From Prosopocoilus inquinatus (Eukaryota; Arthropoda; Insecta; Coleoptera; Lucanidae), in the NCBI GenBank assembly GCA_036172665.1, contig CM069874.1, forward strand, positions 48,342,707 through 48,406,706: a stretch of 64,000 bases of DNA, in the 5' to 3' direction. The first letter of the stretch is position 1. Each line of letters opens with the position of its first letter. A program made the position numbers and the translations under genes. Positions 46,960 to 58,263 of this stretch are shown one piece after another. The notes beneath the pieces are model-generated. The model was given only the letters and a program-made list of their open reading frames with translations, made no database searches and was not told the DNA's origin.

Positions 46960-47715
46960 CTTAAGGTGAATTCCTTCATACCTCTCTAGTTATTAATTTT
47001 ACAAAAAAAAAAGTTTCAAATGAAAGTTTCACTGTATTATGTGGAGCATATTTTAAAATTAGTTTGACGTATACAGAGTGTTTCGTTTAGCTAGGGCATT
47101 AGGTCACTTCGTTATTTCAAATAGAACGCCCTGTACGTTTTTACATTTTCAGGTTCTGGACTAAATTTTAATGTGGCTTTGGTACACACATAGGGTCTAA
47201 TCTAAATCATTTTCGCGTTTTTCAATTTAAAAAAAAAATCATCGCTCTTGCAGTACCTCAAACAAATGCAAATATCTTTCGAACAAATGACGTTAGAGAC
47301 TTTTGGTTTTTTTGCAAAAGTTTCGTCTTGAAACGCTTTTCAGTTAGACTGTCAAGAAAAAAATTCCAGTAACTTAAGTTCTTAAAAAGAAATTAATAAA
47401 CTTATGAGAATTTTCAAACTACGATAACTATTTTTTTTAATGGAGTTCCATCCACAGAAATTTCTCTAAGAACCGATTTAAAACTCATTATTGTCACTTC
47501 TCTGTATATAGCCGAATATTCCCATCTTACAGAGATTTTACTGTACTTTGTGTAGTTACGAAAACAAACATTTCCGATAATTCCAAAAATGATTAGTTCA
47601 GGAAAATAAACTTTTGATGTAATAATTTTCTTTTGTATGCTGTGCGAGAAATAAGAATATACTATACAGTGTGTTTCCAAATTGTATCTATCCTAAATAT
47701 CTTTACATTATTAGT
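46960..47715. other. AT-rich, with repeat termini
   Basis: TATACAGAGTGTTTCGTTTA (47069) and AGAACGCCCTGTACG (47123) face each other and may mark a short relic. No gene. Confidence 0.35.
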
Positions 47716-47720
47716 TCTTA

Positions 47721-47833
47721 CACTCTAAAAACAGATTCGTTCCACGTAACCAAATATTATTTCATGTAACCAATTATATTAGTCGCCTGTAATAATATTT
47801 CGTTACGTGGAACGAATCTGTTTTTAGAGCGTG
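47721..47833. mobile_element. 113-bp MITE with CACTCTAAAAACAGATTCG ends
   Basis: The left 30 bp (CACTCTAAAAACAGATTCGT, then TCCACGTAAC) are matched inverted by GTTACGTGGAACGAATCTGT at the right with one mismatch near the end. A TA precedes the left end. Confidence 0.88.
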
Positions 47834-47839
47834 GAGTAT

Positions 47840-48004
47840 GAAACCGATTATAGAAAAAGTTGTTTTTTAAATCACATTTATTGGAGAAATAATAGTCTTG
47901 TTCCATTTAGCAGAATTTTAAATTCTGAACTGTCTAATTCGTACATTACCGCTTGCTCAAATTGTTGTAATTTTTCCAAAAATTTCAAACTAAACACTAA
48001 ATCG
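47840..48004. other. host flank of the hAT insertion
   Basis: Contains the start of the 8-bp duplicated target just beyond it. No gene recognised. Confidence 0.3.
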
Positions 48005-48012
48005 GTCAAAGC

Positions 48013-48827
48013 CAGTGGCGGCTCGTGATGATTTACTGCGGGTAGGCACAAGCTGCAAAAGGGAAAGTGACTGCATTTTCCAAATAAATTTGTTTCTCGG
48101 AGCTTGTAATTTTTAAACTAAATGCAGAGCTTTTTCTCAACTTTCCAACACATTTTACTAAAGAACAATCAACAAACGAGTCCTTGAGTTACAATCAAAC
48201 TTCTGAAGTAATACGTTTTTTATTTGCTCGATTAACTAAACGTCTCTCCCTCCCCTCACGATCGCGCTTGTGATTTTTGATTTAAATTTAAGCTTGGAAT
48301 TCGCAGAGCTTTTTCTCAACTTTCCGACGCCTTTTACAAAAAAAAAAAAAAACAATCGACGAACGCGTCCTTGAGTTACAATCAAAATCCTAAAGCAACA
48401 CGTTTTTTTATTTGCTCGATTAACTGAACGTCTCTTCCTCGTGTCGCGATCGCGCTTGGAATTTTTGGTTTAAATTTAAGCGCGGAATTTATTGAGTTTT
48501 TTCTCAGTTTTCCAACGCCTTTTACCAAAAAACAATCGACGAACGCGTCCTTGAGTTACAATCAAAATTCTAAAGCGACGCTTGTAATTTTGAAGTTCAA
48601 TTTAAGCGAGGAATTTACTGAGCTTTTCTTCAGCTTTCCACAGTTTTCCAAGGCCTCTCACCAAAAAACAATCGACGAATCGACAACAACCGCAAAAGAG
48701 AAAGTAGGTGCATTTCCCAAATAAATTTATTTTTCGGGGCTGTCCCGAGAAGGAACCGGAAGGTGCAACTTCTGTTGGACAGGATGTGCACTGCCCACCT
48801 TGCCCACCCCAACGAGCACCGCCACTG
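48013..48827. mobile_element. 815-bp non-autonomous hAT element
   Basis: The ends CAGTGGCGGCTCG and its inverse are flanked by a perfect 8-bp target duplication, GTCAAAGC, at 48005-48012 and 48828-48835, the hAT signature. The interior consists of three to four tandem units of about 180 bp (starting near 48124, 48303 and 48491, with a shortened unit near 48617). Each unit has the GAACGCGTCCTTGAGTTACA block or a relative of it. Frames across the right part are accidental. Confidence 0.92.
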
Positions 48828-49185
48828 GTCAAAGCTAATATTTTTCTCAATATTCAAAGATGCGATTCGAAAGAAAAGAACGTAAAAATAACTTTTCCTC
48901 GTATTTCAAGACGCGTAGGTCGACGCTTTTAATGACAAGAACAAACAAACGCGTTCGCAGTGTGGATGGAACCTTACGCAACGGATCATTGCGTTTCGTA
49001 ATTCTAAAGCTACGCCCACATCAAGTCATCTGAATTTGTATTTATTCGTAGCCATTTAAAGACGACAGATACTTACGAAAAAAGCAGTTTGCATTCAATT
49101 TAATTAGCACCGTTAATTATATTAATGAAACATAAGTTATGAAACATTTTGTCGACATCTTTAAACGCATTCTTATAAATACATA

Positions 49186-49372
49186 TAAGGCTTGGCGCAC
49201 ATGAACGATTATTAAACGTTCGTGTGGAGCAATCGGATCAAAAAGCTGTGTCGTTCAGACAGAGCTAACAAAAACGGCTGATTTTACAAATCGTTCTTGG
49301 GCGTTTTTACGTTAGTCTCGTAGTCATTGCTACGCAATTTTTGAATTAACCGTTCGTGCGCACCTAGCCTTA
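49186..49372. mobile_element. MITE with TAAGGCTNGG ends
   Basis: TAAGGCTTGGCGCACATGAA and the inverse of the right end (TAAGGCTAGGTGCGCACGAA) match over about 30 bp with a few changes. It lies about 250 bp before the Kr-h1 coding start. Confidence 0.8.
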
Positions 49373-49627
49373 ATAATCGCATTCAAGTAGTCAGTCATTG
49401 ATATATTCCGATAATTTTTCGGGGGACATTGACTGTTGTCATTATCCCGTAGAATTTCGTGAGGGGTCAAAAACCGGCCGAAGAATTCTCCCACTCCTAC
49501 GCAATGCACACGCACTGGGCGGAGTTTCGAAAACTGCGGGCGCAACGCACTCGCACTTGTCTTGCCGCATTGTTGCGTTGCAATCTCGGGGAATCACATC
49601 GTGAAGACCGGAAAAAAGCGCGCTGAA
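49373..49627 (+). promoter_or_regulatory. Kr-h1: putative 5' UTR or promoter of Kr-h1
   Basis: Base composition rises sharply in GC just before the first coding exon (CGCACTGGGCGGAGTTTCGA, GGCGCAACGCACTCGC). No clear TATA box. TCAGTC at 49392 could serve as an initiator, but that is weak. The start codon context is GCTGAAATGT, with a purine at -3. Confidence 0.45.
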
Positions 49628-49721
49628 ATGTCCTCGCAAGAGAAGACGACCGAAGTTAAAATTGAGGAGCAGGAGATTTTCATAAAAAAATTTCTCTTGC
49701 GGTGTAAAACTGAAAACAATG
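49628..49721 (+). CDS. Kr-h1: Kr-h1, first coding exon (31 codons plus one base)
   Basis: The exon reads MSSQEKTTEVKIEEQEIFIK then KFLLRCKTENN and ends at AATG before GTGCGT, a non-canonical but usable GT donor. One base of the split codon remains and combines with AA at the start of exon 2 to give Glu, so the join reads TENNEELWSKVPEM. The frame would otherwise hit a stop four codons later. GC-rich upstream sequence, an acidic N-terminus and exact phase agreement support the exon. No transcript evidence is available here. Alternative: the protein starts at the Met encoded at 52800 in exon 2, or at a different upstream exon, as Kr-h1 genes often have alternative 5' exons. Confidence 0.65.
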
Positions 49722-52700
49722 GTGCGTTCTAGTTTCGTGTGACACGGTATATTTTAATTTTCTGCGAAATTCAGCAAAATGAGTACAAGTAAAACAGAGT
49801 GTGTAAATGCGACGGTAATTAAAATTGGTAAATTTAAAGAAAAAATTTGTTGCATGTTTATTTTAATTGCAATTCACACTAAAGTAATTATTAGTTTAAA
49901 ACTTTAGATTTTTTTTCTACTGCAACATAGGTAGCATTCCTGATAAAATACTTAATTTCTCTTTCCACATTATATTTAATTTAAAAAGAAAGTTATTTAA
50001 ATAAATAGGAGTACGCATTTTTGTAAATACATTTAGGAATTTTTTTTTATATATTTAAATTGCTGTTGGAAGCAAAAAGAAGTAGACAAATTACAGTTTC
50101 CTGTAATTATTCGTTCTAAAAATGGTAGCGATTAAAGACGGCTTAACAGATACCATTTAAAAAACTTTAAAGATTTCAAAATTAACAAGTTTAAAACTTT
50201 GGTAAAATCCGTGAATTCGTCTTTAGTCTATGGCATTTTAAGAAAAAATAAATACAGGAAACTGTATTTTGTCTATTTTTTTGCTTTCAACTGTATCTTA
50301 ATTAACTTTAAATTAGAAAACCTAAAATTCGGTAAAAATTTGGTGTATGTGATATGCCTTTTCTATTCTTGTTAGTAGGTCATTCATGAAATCCCAAAAA
50401 ATATTGAGTGTAACAAAAATAGTGGGTTACCTGTACGTACTTCGTTTCTACAACGAAAAATAAGAAAAAGCTGGAAAAGAGGTTTTTTTTTGTAAAGATG
50501 TGTCCTATAGTGATTTCATTATGAAATACAGGTATTTAAGTGTTCACTAGATTAGCTCGTCGTTTTTTCAGTCAGGTGAAATGAACAATAATGGAAACGA
50601 AACCATTAATATTAGTTTGGCCCCCTCTAGAATTACATCCTTTACTACTGTGACAAATTTCTTTTAATTTGTTGTTTTTAGACCAGACCTTAGCATGGTA
50701 GGGGAACATGACGGGGTATATCTCCTTTCTTCGCGATATTAGTTGCGCGCTTATCTCAGCAACCAATCACACATGGACCTTTTTTGTAACTTCTATGTGA
50801 TCAGTCTTGTTTGTTAATGGATTCATTGTTACCGTCGATGGGTGGGGGATACTACAAGCTGGCTCGTCTCGTATTTTATGCCCAGGTTTGATTTAGACAT
50901 CTAAAATAGGAAAAAAGAAATTAAAAAATTATGTTTTTCAAAAATTACAGCGGGGTATAATTTTTTCGAATGAAATTACTTTAGCCCCCTAGAGATTTAA
51001 AATGCGCGTATTTTGATATATATTACACATTAACAAAAAGTTCAGTTTAATACCGAAAAAAAGGAAAAACAGTTTTTTTTAGGTGGGTCAGAGTAGCCTT
51101 AAGCTTATTTATTATTAACAAAGCAAAAATTCTGAAATCTAAAAAGTCTGAAAAAGCTATTTCATTTCATTAAAACTTTCAAAAACAAATCTACTTTATT
51201 GCTTCCGTACTATCCTATTTCTAAAAAGTGTAAAAAGTTGTCTAAATTTTCGGTTAGAAAAGTTTCTGAAAAGTAGCGCAAAGCCGGGTAGGGTTCAATT
51301 GTTTCTGTAAGAGTTTCTTGGCTGTTACTTCTTGTGTTTTAATATTCCTGTTCAACTTTATTCGAAATTGCTTTTCGTAACATTATATTTCTTCCTCTAT
51401 AAATTTTATTTATTAAAAGTTTTCAGTTGCTTTGAAATTGTTTCCGCACAAATGAAGAGCATAAAGTTACGGCTCATAATCCCACAGATGGCGCTATAAA
51501 TGTTTAATGCTTATTAGAAAAGCTCCCGACAACTAACTAAGTACGCTTCCAAGTTTTTCTCAAACGCTTGAAGAAGAAATTTGTATGCAACTGTTTTGAA
51601 ACTGTTTAAAAAAAAAGAAACAATTAACAGATGCCGCTACTTTGATTTGAAATTTCCCATGCTCTACCCATCTTTGCTCAAATTCTATCTTCTTTTTTCG
51701 TAATATTATTTCTTGAATTTTTCTTAGTGTTTTTTCAATTGCTTCCCCACAAATAAAGAAAACGAAGTTGCGATCTAGGGTAACAGATGGCGCCACCAAT
51801 GGTAATAAACTCTTTCGCTTGGCGTTTAAATTTTATTAATTCAGTTTTGAAGATGTTTTAACGCATTAATGTTTTCAAAAATTATCTCTCCCAATTTTAA
51901 TTCAAAAGGCGATTGAGGCAGGCGTCTTAGCGTCGGGTTGCTTTGCAACTCCTGTAACCCCTATAGTTACGCCAACGTGTACAAAAGTGTCTTCTTATTA
52001 AACAAAAAAATAAATAGAATCAAGTTTTGTTTACTATTAAAAGCGTGTAACTAAAAGATGTTTTTGGAAATGAAAACATAGTATTTGAAGAGTACAAGAA
52101 TCTTGAAAGTTATCAAAATTGAGGTTGGTGGCTCCATCTGTAGTTCTTTGGGTAAACTTTCTTATGATAATGACAAAGCAAAAGAAAACACGAAAGGTTC
52201 GCTGTAAATCCGTGCAGATTTTTATTGTACAGGTTTAAAACTAAGAATACCTAAGCTCAAAATTATACCTTTTTCAAATAATTTGTGGTTATTATTCTTG
52301 TACCCTTTGTTTAAGGCTAATAGATTTATTGCGCTTTTCTCAACAAATACAATTTTGTATTCAGATTTTATTTGTTTTTTAAGGATTTTTTTTTATTATT
52401 AACTTTGAAATCCAGTTAGTAAAAAATCAAAAGAAAGACAATTTTATTTTGTTATTGATTATTGCGTTTGTTAATTTCTCCAAACTTTAAAAGATTAACT
52501 CTGGATGTGGTTTTGTTATTTTTTTTTGTTTTGTATGATTTTTGATGATACACGAACTGATACTGGTTAATTTTTTTCTTAGATAAATTGTTTGGCAGTT
52601 ATCGAAATGTTAATTAGAGTTAATAACATGTTAAATCAGATTTTTTAATAAAAATGAATTTACGAAACAAATTTGGTGAATTTTCTAGAAGCTTCTAGCA

Positions 52701-52773
52701 TAAATGAATCTTGATTTAATACATTGTGTTGCTTAAATATTTTGTGTGTATTAATTTCCTTATTTTGTTTCAG
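49722..52773 (+). other. Kr-h1: Kr-h1 intron
   Basis: It starts GTGCGT and ends in a pyrimidine-rich tract and TTTTGTTTCAG. AT-rich. It includes a dispersed repeat at 50605-51100. No coding signal recognised. Two words of ACAGATGGCGC (51484, 51784) suggest small repeat relics. Confidence 0.6.
50605..51100. repeat. dispersed repeat with internal insertion, copy 1
   Basis: ATTAATATTAGTTTGGCCCC and the block ending AGGTGGGTCAGAGTAG match 57832-58076. Compared with that copy, about 215 bp are inserted here, flanked by direct TTTAGAC repeats (50677-50683, 50892-50898). Confidence 0.8.
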
Positions 52774-54257
52774 AAGAGTTGTGGTCGAAAGTTCCAGAAA
52801 TGGTAGGCTATTACAGCGAAGCAAATATACCAATAGGTCCCGTCCAAACTTCCGAGGAAGCCCGCCTGACTGTGAAACGCGTTGTCTGCAGTCCTGACCT
52901 TCCAATAGCCAGCTTTCCCAGTTCACAATCTGACCAACAGAACGCTCGGTGCCAACTGTGCAACAAGATGTTCACTTCCAAATCGGCTTTCCAGGCTCAC
53001 CAGCGCACCCACAACAAAGATCCCGATGATCCCTACCGCTGCAATATCTGCTCGAAGACGTTTGCAGTTCCGGCTCGATTAACTCGTCATTACAGGACGC
53101 ATACCGGGGAGAAGCCATTCAGGTGTGAATTTTGCAATAAGAGTTTCAGCGTGAAAGAAAACCTCAGCGTGCATCGAAGAATTCACACCAAAGAGCGACC
53201 TTACAAGTGCGACGTGTGCTCACGAGCCTTTGAACATTCTGGAAAGTTACATCGTCACATGAGGATTCACACCGGAGAGCGTCCTCATAAATGTACGGTT
53301 TGCTCAAAGACATTCATTCAATCTGGTCAGCTCGTCATCCACATGCGAACTCACACGGGGGAAAAACCGTACGTCTGCTCTGTCTGTCAGAAAGGCTTCA
53401 CATGCAGTAAACAATTAAAGGTACACTCACGTACGCACACTGGTGAGAAACCGTACTCCTGTGAGATTTGCGGCAAGTCCTTTGGGTACAATCACGTTCT
53501 CAAATTGCATCAAGTGGCACATTACGGAGAGAAGGTTTACAAGTGTACGATCTGCAATGATACTTTTAATTCAAAGAAGTGCATGGAGGCACACATTAAA
53601 AGCCATTCTGATAACACACCGGTTACACCACCTTTATCATCTTCTCCGAGTGATTCCTCTTGCTCTTCATCAAGTGACAAAGAAAATAAAGACTCACCTA
53701 TCAACCTCGTTCCTCAGATGCAAGAACCCGCAGTGATCAGTTATGACTCTGATATTCGCTACTACTACCTCTATCGTGAACGTGAACGTTTGTCATCTTC
53801 CCCTTCTCCTTACATAAACTCCCATCATACTCCTTCAGGTGTTGAATTACTAGCAGCTGCAGCTACTGTGACAGAACGAGCTCAGGAAGATCATTTTCGA
53901 AGATCACCAGACATCTCGCCAGTATTGAATTTAATCTCCAGAGTACCTCAGGAAGTCAGACATCCAGCTTATTTTACGGCACCCAGCGTGCAATATGACA
54001 TCCCTTTATGCTCGAGTGAAGACATCAGAAGGCGTGTGGAAGCTGCTTTGGCAGTCGAGGAAGTTCCATCTGAAGAAGAACCCATGCTAACCCCTCCCAA
54101 TTCAAATCCTGTTTCACCGGCTCCTTCATCACCAGATCCGGAACTAAGTCTACCTCCTAGAAAGCGTTCTAAAATGATCCAAAAATCGCTGGAATCAGCA
54201 AAAGATCTATCGCCAGTAAGATATAGTTCAGTAATACAGTATGCAGGTGCATCGTAA
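52774..54257 (+). CDS. Kr-h1: Kruppel homolog 1, zinc-finger exon
   Basis: Encodes residues 33-525 of a 525-residue protein. Eight C2H2 fingers follow one another at about residues 91-309 (first CQLCNKMFTSKSAFQAHQRT, last CTICNDTFNSKKCMEAHIKS), most joined by TGEKP-type linkers. The N-terminal GPVQTSEEARLTVKRVVCSP and the basic PPRKRSKMIQKSLES near the C-terminus are typical of insect Kr-h1. Between them is a low-complexity Ser- and Pro-rich region. Kr-h1 is a nuclear transcription factor induced by juvenile hormone through Met and Taiman; it represses metamorphic genes such as Broad and E93. The exon opens with AA after a strong acceptor. The frame continues upstream as GAG TTG TGG, so exon 1 is needed. 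Stop TAA at 54255. No lesions seen. Confidence 0.95.
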
Positions 54258-54800
54258 CTGCATGGCAAACACTCAGTTAAACCAAATATTCTTACGTACT
54301 AAATGAGAATCATTTTATTTCTGTTGGAAAAATAAATTATTTACAGACTGTTGTTTTGAAGATGATGATGATGATGATGATGATGCAACGTTAAAGTTTT
54401 TCAACACCAAACGAACTCTTTGTTTTTTGTTTCTGTGATAAGACTGGTAGTATATCCGACGTTTACCTCATTGCAGTGCCTAGGGCGGAGCCCTCGCAAT
54501 ATTTTTTCGTACTGCACTCGTCGCTGTCGTGCCTCATGGGCAGCGGTCTCACCTCATAGTTTTTAATTGATTAGTTACTAAATGTATTCGTTATGCTGTT
54601 GTTTCTAAGTGAAATTGTGGCTGAGCGCGCGTCGTATTTGTGGTTTTATATTACTTTTTAAGGAGTATATTTTTTCTGTTCTAAATAATTGTACTGTATT
54701 CTAAGTCTGAGCCATAAAATGTTTAAATGGCGATAACTTATTGTAACTGTATTCCTTATAATCAGTGTACGATTAATCAATAAATAAGAGTAAATAGGAG
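54258..54800 (+). other. Kr-h1: Kr-h1 3' untranslated region (proposed)
   Basis: Polyadenylation-type AATAAA occurs at 54331-54336 and 54779-54784. A (GAT)8 microsatellite lies at 54361-54385. The true 3' end cannot be placed. Confidence 0.5.
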
Positions 54801-55236
54801 TATTTTTTTTTAATTCAATACCGGATGCGAGATAAACGCCCCAAGGCATAGTTACTTATAATCTGATTTGAAAAAACGAAAAATTATGTATACAGATTGA
54901 ATTCGGCAGAAGTTGGTATGTGTTTTACCGTTCCAAACATATTGCAGACCGCACCGCCTGCTTAGTTGTCCCGTACCGTCTACCTAATTGCGTGACTCAA
55001 TCTGTATAAAATGATTACTGCAAATTGCAAATTATTTAATTGTAATGTCAACTATTATTATTTAAAATCTCAGTTATTGTGGTTTGGACAAATGTTTAAT
55101 TTGTCCATGAACTGCTTATTTCATAAAATGAGATGTTTCTTAAGAAAAATTAGTTTGTAAAATTGATACATTTTTGAAAACTTAAAATGAAAACAGAACC
55201 AACACAAAATCAGAAAAATGCACCGCGAGTAGGAAC
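54801..55236. other. AT-rich sequence flanking the hAT-like element
   Basis: No gene recognised. The duplicated target GTAGGAAC at 55229-55236 closes this stretch. Confidence 0.4.
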
Positions 55237-55496
55237 CAGTGCCGTAGCTAGGGCTTCTGGCGCCCAGGACTTGCCTGCACTTTGAAATTTGCGCCTAATA
55301 TACACACTACCAGAAGTACACCCGCGTTCCCAAGTTTAGGAATTTTTGTTTAGATTTGGGGAATTCTTACATGGAAAGTAGTAGTACACAACTGTCGAAA
55401 AGTTTTAAGACGAAAAGCAGTAAATCTGTTGGAATTTGGGCCTTATTGAAATAGCCCGTCTGAATTTAGAACCTTGTGCATTCGAGCCTCCCCGTT

Positions 55497-55514
55497 TCTC
55501 TCTCTCTCTCTCTT
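55497..55514. repeat. CT microsatellite
   Basis: Nine uninterrupted CT steps. Confidence 0.9.
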
Positions 55515-55544
55515 GATCAGGGGATGAGCAGGGTCATAAAATTC

Positions 55545-56157
55545 ATTCATACGCTGATACCAAATACGACATAGTTTATTTGAAAATAATTTAAAACAGA
55601 GCTTGTTTTATTGAAATATTACACTCCCTTTATTTCAAATGACTTTCAAAGAAAATATGACGTATTTGATATCAGTGTACTCAGAAAAAAATGTTCACTT
55701 GAACTAAGCTAAGAAACATATGAGGTTCTATCGAAAAAAATGAGTTAAGAGCTAATGAAAATTTCAAATACTGTAAAAATGTTAAAAATCAAAATACCAT
55801 CAAAGGAATGATTTTATCGAAACACTTGATCGCATTAGATCCAAGAAATGCGATTCATAGCTTTCTAGATTGAAAAATAAAAAAGTTTTTTTTCGTTATC
55901 ATGAAAACCAAAATTAACAATTGATACATATTCGGACTCGTAATGCTCCGTAGATTTTAAATATGTAAAAATATATAGGGTGTTCCATTTAAAATAAGAA
56001 AGTTGATATCACTTCCGGCGAGACCGGAAGTCCTATGACGATCAGTATGTCGAAAAATTCCATTTTTTGTTTAGTTTATCGTCTCCGAAATTCAGGTTAA
56101 TCGATTAATAAATAAAGATTCTAGAAGGGTGAGCGCATGGCGCGGGACACCCGGTAT
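55545..56157. mobile_element. half copy of the 1.1-kb foldback element
   Basis: Starts inside the element (CGCTGATACCAAATACGACA), passes the centre at about 55610 and contains the complete right arm to GCGCGGGACACCCGGTAT. The left arm is missing. Confidence 0.9.
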
Positions 56158-56607
56158 AGTTATATTTTGCGAAGTCATGTTTAGTTTGTTAATTGTTTTT
56201 AGTTTAATATTAATAAAAATAATACCCACCCGGGTTTTTTATATTCTGTTTTTTTTATGATTCAATTTAGATTTTCATATTTAAATTGTTAACAAAATTG
56301 AAAGATATTAAATCAAAATGTTTTAAACTGCCATAAGTTCGGAATGTATTTAAATTTAAATTTAAGTTTGAACGTGTTATGGTTGTTAAATAATAAATAA
56401 ACGAAGTTATCAGAAAAGGAAAATACTTTTAATGTTTCATGTGTTGCAATTAAAAATTTCCAACGCTAATTTAGATCAAACTATTATACAGAGTCAAACA
56501 AAACGAGTTAAATAAGCCAAAATTATTTTATTATCCTATTTTTTCTGTACAAATCGAATGAGTAAGAAAGTATTTTTAATGACACATTAATTTTTAATTG
56601 GACTTAT

Positions 56608-56735
56608 GGCCATTTTCATAATCAGACTTTAAGGAAGCGTTAAGTCAGTTTAAGAATGGGGAAACAAATGTATTTTTTTAGGTTAAAATAACTTTAAAAT
56701 TAAAGTCCTATTATTAAATCGGACCTTACTGTTAT
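56608..56735. mobile_element. MITE of the TTTCATAATC-AGACTTTAA family, second copy
   Basis: CCATTTTCATAATCAGACTT and AAGAATGGGGAAACAAAT follow as in the 13.24-kb copy. Confidence 0.65.
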
Positions 56736-57017
56736 ATTAATTAATTCATGAAAACGTATGATAAAGAATATTCTTGAAAGTGATGCAAATTTCTGTTCAT
56801 GAAACCGGGAATTTAAATACAAATTGAGGAATTTAAGCATCTAATAAGAAAATGAAAATTAATACTAAGTAGGATATTGTCCCTAATATTTAATCCTGTT
56901 TAATTATCTTGCGCAGGAAGGATTTTATACCTCTACATCCTATTACATTTGTAAAATGTTAGTATTCTGGAAAATTTCCGGTAATACCGTGTATTATCTC
57001 AATTTAGTGTGTAGGTA

Positions 57018-57227
57018 CACAGAGAAAAATCATTAGTAAAAAGTAACAAAAATTGTAGTTAGAATGAAGACGGAAACAAATTGTAACAAATATTCGCACA
57101 ATTGTCGGACTATTTACTACAATTGTACTAATATTTACTACAGTTATGTTAATATTTGCTACAATTTGTTTCTGTCTTTGTTCTGACTACAATTTGTGTT
57201 ACTTTTTACTATTGATTTTTCTCTGTG
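57018..57227. mobile_element. 210-bp palindromic MITE with CACAGAGAAAAAT ends
   Basis: CACAGAGAAAAATCATTAGT at the left matches inverted ACTATTGATTTTTCTCTGTG at the right. Arms of about 80 bp continue through AAATTGTAGTTAGAA. TA on both sides. Confidence 0.9.
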
Positions 57228-57229
57228 TA

Positions 57230-57830
57230 TAAGAAGCTGCGAAGTAATTATCTTTTAGTATTGAACAATTTCTTGTGTCGGAAAGTTTTGTTTAATTTCG
57301 TTGTGAAATGGAACGCAGAACACATACTACCGAAAGAGATAATCATTCCATTGTATGTATATTGTCATAGGACCAACGACACCTGTTATTATTACTGGAA
57401 ACCGTAACCAATATTTATTTATTAGGCTTGCCGCCGGCCGTACCATAAAAGCAGGTCAGCTGGCTAAATGTTGTTAAGGTTCATAATTGCAAAGCACGGA
57501 TATTCGTACGGCCAGGAGTATTTCATTTCGTCTTAAAACTTTTCGACACCACCGTACAATTTATCGCTGGAAAGGGACATTTTGCATCTGGCAACGATCT
57601 TGCGCCTCTAGCGGCAACTCTCACGATTTAAATGGCAATTTAGAGCAATATAAATATATGTATAAATTAATTAAAATTGAAATGACTTAATATCGCTTAT
57701 TAGTACACTGCTTTAAGTACATTATGTCGTTAAGTGGGCGCATTTTCTTGGTCTAATAAATGTTAAATTTTGAAATACGCGAGTATTAACATTAACAGCG
57801 ATATTTAAATAATTTATAGTATTTTATGTG
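57230..57830. other. no gene recognised
   Basis: Two short plus frames (57225, 57487) have no domain. Confidence 0.35.
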
Positions 57831-57831
57831 C

Positions 57832-58076
57832 ATTAATATTAGTTTGGCCTCCTCTAGAATTACGTCCTTTACTACTGTGATAAATTTCTTTTAATTTGCT
57901 GTTTATTCAAAATAGGAAAAAAAATTAAGAAATGGTGTTTTTCAAAATTATAGCGGGGTACAATTTTTTTCGCTCATGAAATTAGTTAAGCCTCCTAGAG
58001 ATTTAAAAGGCGCGTATTTTGACATATTACACATTAACAAAAAATTCAGTTTAATATCGAAAAAAAAGGGTGGGTC
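57832..58076. repeat. dispersed repeat, copy 2 without the insertion
   Basis: Matches 50605-51100 apart from the 215-bp insertion in the other copy. Confidence 0.8.
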
Positions 58077-58263
58077 AGACTTAGTTTTAAACAATCATAT
58101 TTATTATTCGCTCAGGATATTACTATACATTTATAATAATCTAAAATAAAATTGATCACTATTGCAAAAATACAAGTGTAAAAAATACTTTATTTACAAT
58201 CAATAGACTGCGGAAGTTTAGGTACTAAAAAATTCAATTTTAGGCTCCTAAAAAAGGCTCATA

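Noticed and set aside
48602..48932. Three overlapping short frames at the right end of the 815-bp hAT
   Set aside because: They cross the transposon end and target duplication, so they cannot be a conserved gene.
53443..54268. Frames of 97-99 codons on both strands within the Kr-h1 exon
   Set aside because: They are out-of-frame readings of the zinc-finger and Ser/Pro-rich coding sequence and show no domains.
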